Shown piece by piece: positions 6,042-10,000 of a stretch of 10,000 bases of DNA. Below the pieces are notes generated by a model. That model made no database searches, had not been told where the DNA came from, and saw only the letters and a list, made by a program, of their open reading frames with translations. Source of the stretch: Desulfomonile sp. (GTDB lineage Bacteria > Desulfobacterota > Desulfomonilia > Desulfomonilales > Desulfomonilaceae); NCBI GenBank assembly GCA_020216785.1, contig JAIWNO010000249.1, positions 1 through 10,000 of the forward strand. Reading direction: 5' to 3'. The translations under genes and the position numbers were made by a program. Each line of letters begins with the position of its first letter. The stretch's first letter is position 1.

Positions 6042-6557
6042 TCACCCGTAGCCCGCAAGCCTACCTACCGCGCACCCGGCCAAGACAAGACACACGATCC
6101 AGGCCTGTATGACGGGACCGATCTTAGAAGGAGCGCCTTCGAGCAGTTCCCGCGCCTTGGGAGAGATCCGCGATTCGGGCACTCGCTCCAGCACCTGTCG
6201 CGTCAGATCGTTAAATGGTTTGAGGGTGTTGGTCACGAAAGTGGGACGTCCTTCGAACGGGAGCAGGATCAGAAAAACCTTGTGGCCGGTGCGGACCGCG
6301 TCGAGAGTCTCGATATGGCGCCACTCCAGCCGCACGGTCCACAGGAGCTTCCTGATGGTAATTCCCTCGTCGCCCACCGTCACTTGGCGGGCGAGAACCT
6401 CTGCACCAAGGTAGTAGAACGGAATAAGAAGCATCAGCAGGAGCAATCCGCGTCGCGTTATCCCTTCGATGCCGATCAGCGCGGCTCCCGCGAACATCGC
6501 CAACACGACGGGAGGTATCATTCGGGAATCCACGCGGTAGGCTGCCGGATGTGACAT
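6042..6557 (-). CDS. Small membrane protein with a bacterial PH-like domain
   Basis: A 171-residue protein with two closely spaced N-terminal membrane helices (about 14-31 and 36-52). A soluble beta-rich segment (57-127) follows, containing VGDEGITIRKLLWTVRLEWR and a FLILLPFEGRPTFV strand pair. A helix (FNDLTRQVLERVP) and a third membrane segment (148-165) complete it. The middle part looks like the bacterial PH domain of small membrane proteins (YdbS/YdbT-like), whose role is largely unknown. The start at 6557 is chosen over the in-frame ATG at 6620 because AGGGG lies nine bases before it. The gene is divergent from ctpA with 120 bases between them and converges on nothing downstream. Its function is not assigned; the domain call is moderate. 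Confidence 0.72.
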   Translation of the reverse strand: MSHPAAYRVDSRMIPPVVLAMFAGAALIGIEGITRRGLLLLMLLIPFYYLGAEVLARQVTVGDEGITIRKLLWTVRLEWRHIETLDAVRTGHKVFLILLPFEGRPTFVTNTLKPFNDLTRQVLERVPESRISPKARELLEGAPSKIGPVIQAWIVCLVLAGCAVGRLAGYG

Positions 6558-6596
6558 TTTTGAAGCCCCTGATATCCTCGCTTGTGGGAGTTGGCG

Positions 6597-6609
6597 TGGT
6601 ATGATACCA
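6597..6609. promoter_or_regulatory. Perfect palindrome in the divergent ctpA / PH-like promoter region
   Basis: TGGTATGATACCA is a perfect 13-base palindrome (6-base arms around G) in the 120-base gap between two divergent genes. It directly follows TTGGCG (6591-6596), a weak -35 candidate for ctpA. An operator at this place could act on both genes. The corresponding -10 is poor, so the promoter itself is not firmly located. Confidence 0.35.
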
Positions 6610-6677
6610 TGCATTAGCAAATTATCGAAGGCGGCTTTTTCTCAAAGCTCGTCGAACCGTTGAGGGGAGGCTCTCCC

Positions 6678-7994
6678 ATGCCGTTTAACAGACTGATAAA
6701 GCTCACTGTTTTCGTGATAACGATTACAGCGGTGAGCGTCCTTCCATTTTCACCGCTTCAAGACCGGGCTATCGCCAAGTCGCCCGATTATAAGGAATTG
6801 CGCCTTTTCCGCCAAGTTATGCGAATTGTGCAGAAAAACTACGTAAAGGACGTCGACGATAAGGAGCTGATCCAAGGCGCAATCAACGGCATGCTCCAGT
6901 CTTTGGACGCGCATTCCTCCTTCCTCACCGAGGACCTGTTCAAGGAACTTCAGGTCGAGACCAAAGGCGAGTTTGGTGGACTCGGGATCGAGATCACGTT
7001 GGACAATGGTGTTCTTACCATTGTCTCGCCGATCGAAGACACCCCGGCGTACAAGGCAGGTTTACAGCCGGGCGACAAAATCATTAAGATTGACGGCGAG
7101 TCCACGAAGAATATCACCCTGTTAAAGGCCGTAAAGAAGATGCGGGGTCCGAAAGGGACCAAGATAACGCTCACCATCATGCGGGATGGTTTCAAAAAGT
7201 ATAAGGATTTCACCATAAGTCGCGATATCATCCACGTGAAATCGGTTAAATCCCAGCTTGTCGAGCCGGGCTACCCGTACATTAGGGTGGTCAACTTTCA
7301 AGAGAGCACGGAGAGCGACCTGAAAGCTGCGGTCAAGAGCTTCGGCGGCGACAAGGACATCAAGGGAATGATCGTGGACCTCAGGAATAACCCGGGCGGC
7401 TTGCTCGACCAAGCGGTCAAGGTTGCCAACCTTTTTATCGACGACGGGCTCATCGTATACACGGACGGGAGAGTCAAAGACCAGCGCATGGAGTTTCGGG
7501 CAACACGCGGCGGCACCCATTATAAGTTCAAGCTTGCCGTCTTGATCAACGAGGGAAGCGCGAGCGCTTCGGAGATCGTGGCTGGAGCGGTGCAGGATTA
7601 CGACCGCGCGGTGATCTTCGGCACCAAGTCTTTCGGCAAAGCGTCAGTCCAGACGATTATCCCGCTTGAGGACGGATCGGGCCTCAGACTCACCACGGCT
7701 TACTACTATACACCGCTCGGTCGCCATATTCAGAAGACCGGCATTCAGCCGGACGTGGATCTCAAACAGGAATTGGAAAAGCAAGCCGAAGAGGAAGAAG
7801 CAGCGGAATCGAAAGATAACAACAAGAAAAAGAAGAAAAGCCGCTATCCACAACCGACGGTGGACGTAGAAAAGGACATTGTGGTGAAGAAGGCTTTGGA
7901 ATGGCTCAAATCAGAAGTAAGTGTGAAGGAGTTCAAGCTTGAGCATCAGAAGCCTGTTTCAGATACGGCCCTGAACATCAAGAATGACGAGTGA
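6678..7994 (+). CDS. ctpA: Carboxy-terminal processing protease (S41A peptidase)
   Basis: A 438-residue periplasmic serine protease of the CtpA/CtpB family, which trims or degrades envelope proteins from their C-termini. An uncleaved or cleaved signal sequence occupies residues 8-25. A helical N-terminal region with GMLQSLDAHSSFLT (71-84) precedes the PDZ domain (about 90-175, with GGLGIEI and AGLQPGDKIIKIDG). The catalytic core has IRVVNFQE, DLRNNPGGLLDQAV (234-247) and the Ser/Lys pair: Ser 296 in NEGSASASEI and Lys 321 in SFGKASVQ, 25 residues apart as in CtpB, plus Gln 325. After the core comes a low-complexity acidic then lysine-rich linker (365-390) and a short helical tail. The ATG at 6678 follows GAGGGGAGG at seven bases. 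The gene is followed by two hairpin terminators. Confidence 0.96.
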   Translation: MPFNRLIKLTVFVITITAVSVLPFSPLQDRAIAKSPDYKELRLFRQVMRIVQKNYVKDVDDKELIQGAINGMLQSLDAHSSFLTEDLFKELQVETKGEFGGLGIEITLDNGVLTIVSPIEDTPAYKAGLQPGDKIIKIDGESTKNITLLKAVKKMRGPKGTKITLTIMRDGFKKYKDFTISRDIIHVKSVKSQLVEPGYPYIRVVNFQESTESDLKAAVKSFGGDKDIKGMIVDLRNNPGGLLDQAVKVANLFIDDGLIVYTDGRVKDQRMEFRATRGGTHYKFKLAVLINEGSASASEIVAGAVQDYDRAVIFGTKSFGKASVQTIIPLEDGSGLRLTTAYYYTPLGRHIQKTGIQPDVDLKQELEKQAEEEEAAESKDNNKKKKKSRYPQPTVDVEKDIVVKKALEWLKSEVSVKEFKLEHQKPVSDTALNIKNDE

Positions 7995-7997
7995 AAA

Positions 7998-8020
7998 GCG
8001 GAGGGCATTCTCCGCCTTTT
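7998..8020 (+). terminator. Rho-independent terminator directly after ctpA
   Basis: GCGGAG (7998-8003) pairs with CTCCGC (8010-8015) around GGCATT, followed by CTTTT. Four A residues precede the stem, so it can also work on the minus strand for the converging radical SAM gene. It begins three bases after the ctpA stop codon. Confidence 0.8.
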
Positions 8021-8042
8021 GATAGGCAGGCAACAAAGAAAG

Positions 8043-8067
8043 GGCCGGCAGCAACACCGGCCTTTTT
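8043..8067 (+). terminator. Second tandem hairpin terminator after ctpA
   Basis: GGCCGG (8043-8048) pairs with CCGGCC (8057-8062) around CAGCAACA, followed by TTTTT (8063-8067). It lies 22 bases after the first terminator. On the minus strand a weaker T-rich tail follows, so it may help stop transcripts of the converging gene as well. Confidence 0.75.
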
Positions 8068-8081
8068 CATTATGGAGCTTT

Positions 8082-8107
8082 GTAGGGGCGGGTCTCAGAC
8101 CCGTCCC
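8082..8107 (+). repeat. GTAGGGGCGGG-headed intergenic repeat, copy 3 (complete palindrome)
   Basis: GGGGCGGGTCT (8085-8095) pairs with AGACCCGTCCC (8097-8107) over eleven base pairs with one wobble, making an almost perfect palindrome. TTTGTAGGGGCGGG (8079-8092) matches the minus strand at 2889-2902 exactly. It sits between the ctpA terminators and the end of the radical SAM gene. Confidence 0.65.
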
Positions 8108-8158
8108 TGACCGAGACTGTCGCTGGTGACCACGTAAAGGCATTTCCAAATCGATCTA

Positions 8159-9310
8159 CTAGATATATTGCTTCTTTATCGAAGCGATATACTCTGTTAC
8201 CCCGCCGGGGACCTCTTTCTCAATTTGTGCTTTCGCATCCTCCAAGCGGCTCCGCACGCCGAATTGATTGAGGTCGTCCAAGGAGCGCAGTAATCCGGCC
8301 CTGCGTCCTAACTGAAAGAGCAGCCGGTCGTCCTTTGGCATGTTCAAGTATCGATCCAGTACAGCAAGCATTTTGTCGCGGTCCTGAGGGAGGCTTCCCT
8401 CCACCTCTTCCAAAAGATTGAGAATGTGATCGCTGACTATCGTGGTACTGACATCGCCGAGGCTTGAGAGAAAGAGCTTGATTTCCTGCACTATCTCGTC
8501 TTCATCCGGCGGGTCGAACACTCCCTTGTCAACCATTTCCCGAAGTGTGCTCTTGCGGCTGACATAAAGCGATCGGAAGCGGACAAACGCCGGATTGACC
8601 GTGTTCACGACGCGGGCTGATTCGGTAGCATGCTCCGTGCTGAAGCCCCGTCCCCCGATGCCCGGAATGATATAGAGACAAAGCGAGATCCCCGCGGCCA
8701 CCACGCGCTTGCCCGCTTCAATCAGCTGCTCCTGAGTGCAGCCTTTGTTGATGAGCTTAAGAACTTGGTCCGACCCGGATTCCATCCCCACATGGAGCCG
8801 AACAAGGCCCCGTTCCCGCAGTCGGACCAGGTCCTCGACGGACTTCTTCGCGAGCGTGGCGGCGCGAGCGTATGAAGTGACACGCTTAAGGTCCGGGAAA
8901 GTCTTCCGTAAGTGGTCGAGAATCTCAACGAGTGAATCGGTTGAGAGCATAAGCGAATTCGCGTCCTGAAGAAAAACCGTTTCACCGCCCGACGCCAGCC
9001 ATAACCCGACCGACCGATAGCAGTCGTTCAGCCGCGGATCGCCGACAACTTGTGCAAGCACCCGCCGCGTCAGGCGGCCGCCGTCACCGTTGCTCCATGA
9101 CATTTCGGCAATGTGATTGGCGATTGCCTTGGCCGCGTCGATATCCGCTTTGATTTCTTCCAGGGAACGGCGCGAGAATTTTTGCCCTTTATACGTGGTG
9201 CAGAACGCGCACTGGTTCCACGGGCAATTTCGTGTCACGCGGATGAGGAGGCTTCCTGCCTCGCTTGGCGGCCGAATGGGACCCTGTTCATATTGAACCG
9301 ACTGTCGCAT
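8159..9310 (-). CDS. Radical SAM family protein, substrate unknown
   Basis: A 383-residue protein with a radical S-adenosylmethionine core in its N-terminal two thirds. The cluster-binding cysteines are Cys 29, Cys 34 and Cys 37 in RNCPWNQCAFCTTYKG, spaced CX4CX2C instead of the usual CX3CX2C. Later strands of the barrel are visible: VFLQDANSLML (112-122), VTSYARAATL (144-153), LHVGMESGSDQVLKLINKG (172-190) and LYIIPGIGG (212-220). The last 120 residues are helical and charged, with no extra cysteine cluster. Proteins of this COG1032-like group are widespread and mostly uncharacterised; the neighbours give no hint of a substrate. The ATG at 9310 follows GAGAGG with a four-base gap. It converges on ctpA, and the gap holds shared terminators. 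The superfamily call is firm, the function open. Confidence 0.92.
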   Translation of the reverse strand: MRQSVQYEQGPIRPPSEAGSLLIRVTRNCPWNQCAFCTTYKGQKFSRRSLEEIKADIDAAKAIANHIAEMSWSNGDGGRLTRRVLAQVVGDPRLNDCYRSVGLWLASGGETVFLQDANSLMLSTDSLVEILDHLRKTFPDLKRVTSYARAATLAKKSVEDLVRLRERGLVRLHVGMESGSDQVLKLINKGCTQEQLIEAGKRVVAAGISLCLYIIPGIGGRGFSTEHATESARVVNTVNPAFVRFRSLYVSRKSTLREMVDKGVFDPPDEDEIVQEIKLFLSSLGDVSTTIVSDHILNLLEEVEGSLPQDRDKMLAVLDRYLNMPKDDRLLFQLGRRAGLLRSLDDLNQFGVRSRLEDAKAQIEKEVPGGVTEYIASIKKQYI

Positions 9311-9439
9311 GTGTCCTCTCTTGCGGCGGTGGCAGCCCTCTCAAAGGGAAATTAGGTGTTTACCCTCGCCACCATTCATGATAAGGTCATAAATGCATTA
9401 TTATTATATTAACTAAAACCGGAAAGCGAGGGAATATCG

Positions 9440-10000
9440 TTGACTCCGGTGGTAGCGGTCAGAGCGCTTGCGGGAGCGTTAGTATTGTGCCTTGGCTTCT
9501 TGCTGCTCCCGATCGTCGAGGCGCTCGCCAAAAAGCAATTCATCGACGCGGTGCGGATTGTGGCGCCTGACGGGCTCTCGACCAGAGTCCTCTCAGCTCC
9601 AGACCCGAAGGCCGAAGTTCGGGCAATGGTATTGCACGGCGAGATGCTTGAAGTGCTCAACCGCAGTGGAATGTACATTGAGGTGAAACTCCCGGACGCA
9701 AATTCCTCCGGATGGGTCCTGCGCTCGCATACCGAGCCCTGGAGGCCGCCGGAAAAAAGAGGACGCCCTCTGCTCTTGCCGATCGCGATCGCCCTCGGAG
9801 TGATAGCGGTGGGAGCTGCAGCGTTTCTCTTTATGCGGCAGCGAAAGGCCAAGGAGGTCGAACGACGCGCCGCGATGATTTCCGAGTCAATCCGGGACGC
9901 GGAGGACCTCTTTCGTTCCGGCGATCACGCTGCTGCAATTCAGCAATTCGTCAAATACATCGAGCTGCAAGGCGGAGAGGTACGCAATCCTGATGTGTAC
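9440..10000 (+). CDS. Secreted SH3-like domain protein with membrane segment and TPR-like region (partial, TTG start)
   Basis: The frame is open for 187 codons to the right edge. A hydrophobic N-terminus (about 7-27) acts as signal or anchor. A small beta-rich module (37-98) follows, with VRIVAPDGLSTRVLSAP, an EML-EVLNRSGMYIEVKL core and GWVL, resembling a bacterial SH3 (SH3b) domain. A second hydrophobic helix lies at 111-132, then a basic RQRKAKEVERR stretch. The end, SIRDAEDLFRSGDHAAAIQQF, looks like the first helices of a tetratricopeptide repeat. The TTG at 9440 has GAGGGA six bases upstream and an in-frame TAA about 30 bases before it; a GTG at 9449 is the only near alternative. It is divergent from the radical SAM gene across 129 bases with an AT-rich core (9380-9420) but no clear promoter. 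The exact family is not recognised. Confidence 0.8.
   Translation, partial: MTPVVAVRALAGALVLCLGFLLLPIVEALAKKQFIDAVRIVAPDGLSTRVLSAPDPKAEVRAMVLHGEMLEVLNRSGMYIEVKLPDANSSGWVLRSHTEPWRPPEKRGRPLLLPIAIALGVIAVGAAAFLFMRQRKAKEVERRAAMISESIRDAEDLFRSGDHAAAIQQFVKYIELQGGEVRNPDVY

Noticed and set aside
5771..6554. Plus-strand frames of 113 and 239 codons
   Set aside because: They span the MITE-like repeat and then run antisense to the PH-like gene; neither shows a domain or ribosome site.
9380..9420. A promoter in the AT-rich core between the radical SAM gene and the SH3-like gene
   Set aside because: TATATT and TATAAT matches exist on the two strands, but no -35 box lies at a proper distance for either.

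Overview
The window looks like ordinary chromosomal DNA from a Gram-negative bacterium, most likely of the Desulfobacterota (former Deltaproteobacteria) type. That placement is an inference from the flavour of the CtpA, WalJ-like and TRAP transporter proteins and from the dispersed intergenic repeats; no phylogenetic marker is present to settle it. Shine-Dalgarno sites are clear and starts include ATG, GTG and TTG.

Layout, left to right. A class A penicillin-binding protein (minus strand, GTG start at 679) runs off the left edge. Next comes a complete TRAP transporter operon on the minus strand: dctP (2934-3965), a 289-base repeat-rich gap, dctQ (2132-2644) and dctM (858-2135, 4-base ATGA overlap with dctQ). 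A sigma-54-like promoter lies upstream of dctP. A tRNA-Cys(GCA) gene on the plus strand (4266-4340) has its own promoter and terminator. After a hairpin-rich, gene-free stretch there is a WalJ/YycJ-type metallo-beta-lactamase-fold hydrolase (minus, 4749-5522), then a 519-base repeat-dense gap, then a small membrane PH-domain-like protein (minus, 6042-6557). This is divergent from a carboxy-terminal processing protease, ctpA (plus, 6678-7994), which ends at two tandem hairpin terminators. A radical SAM protein (minus, 8159-9310) converges on ctpA. A partial plus-strand gene (9440 to the right edge) encodes a secreted SH3-like domain, a membrane segment and the start of a TPR-like region; it begins with TTG.

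The genes do not form one pathway. PBP1A, CtpA, the WalJ-like protein and the SH3-like protein all fit envelope or cell-wall work, but they sit in separate transcription units. The TRAP operon has no catabolic neighbour, so its substrate cannot be guessed from context.

The most noteworthy content is non-coding. An 11-base head, GTAGGGGCGGG, occurs three times, only between genes, each time leading into a palindrome. A 145-base MITE-like element has perfect 12-base terminal inverted repeats. The dctP-dctQ gap carries hairpins that may separate expression of the binding protein from the membrane subunits. I found no convincing novel defence, mobile or biosynthetic system here.
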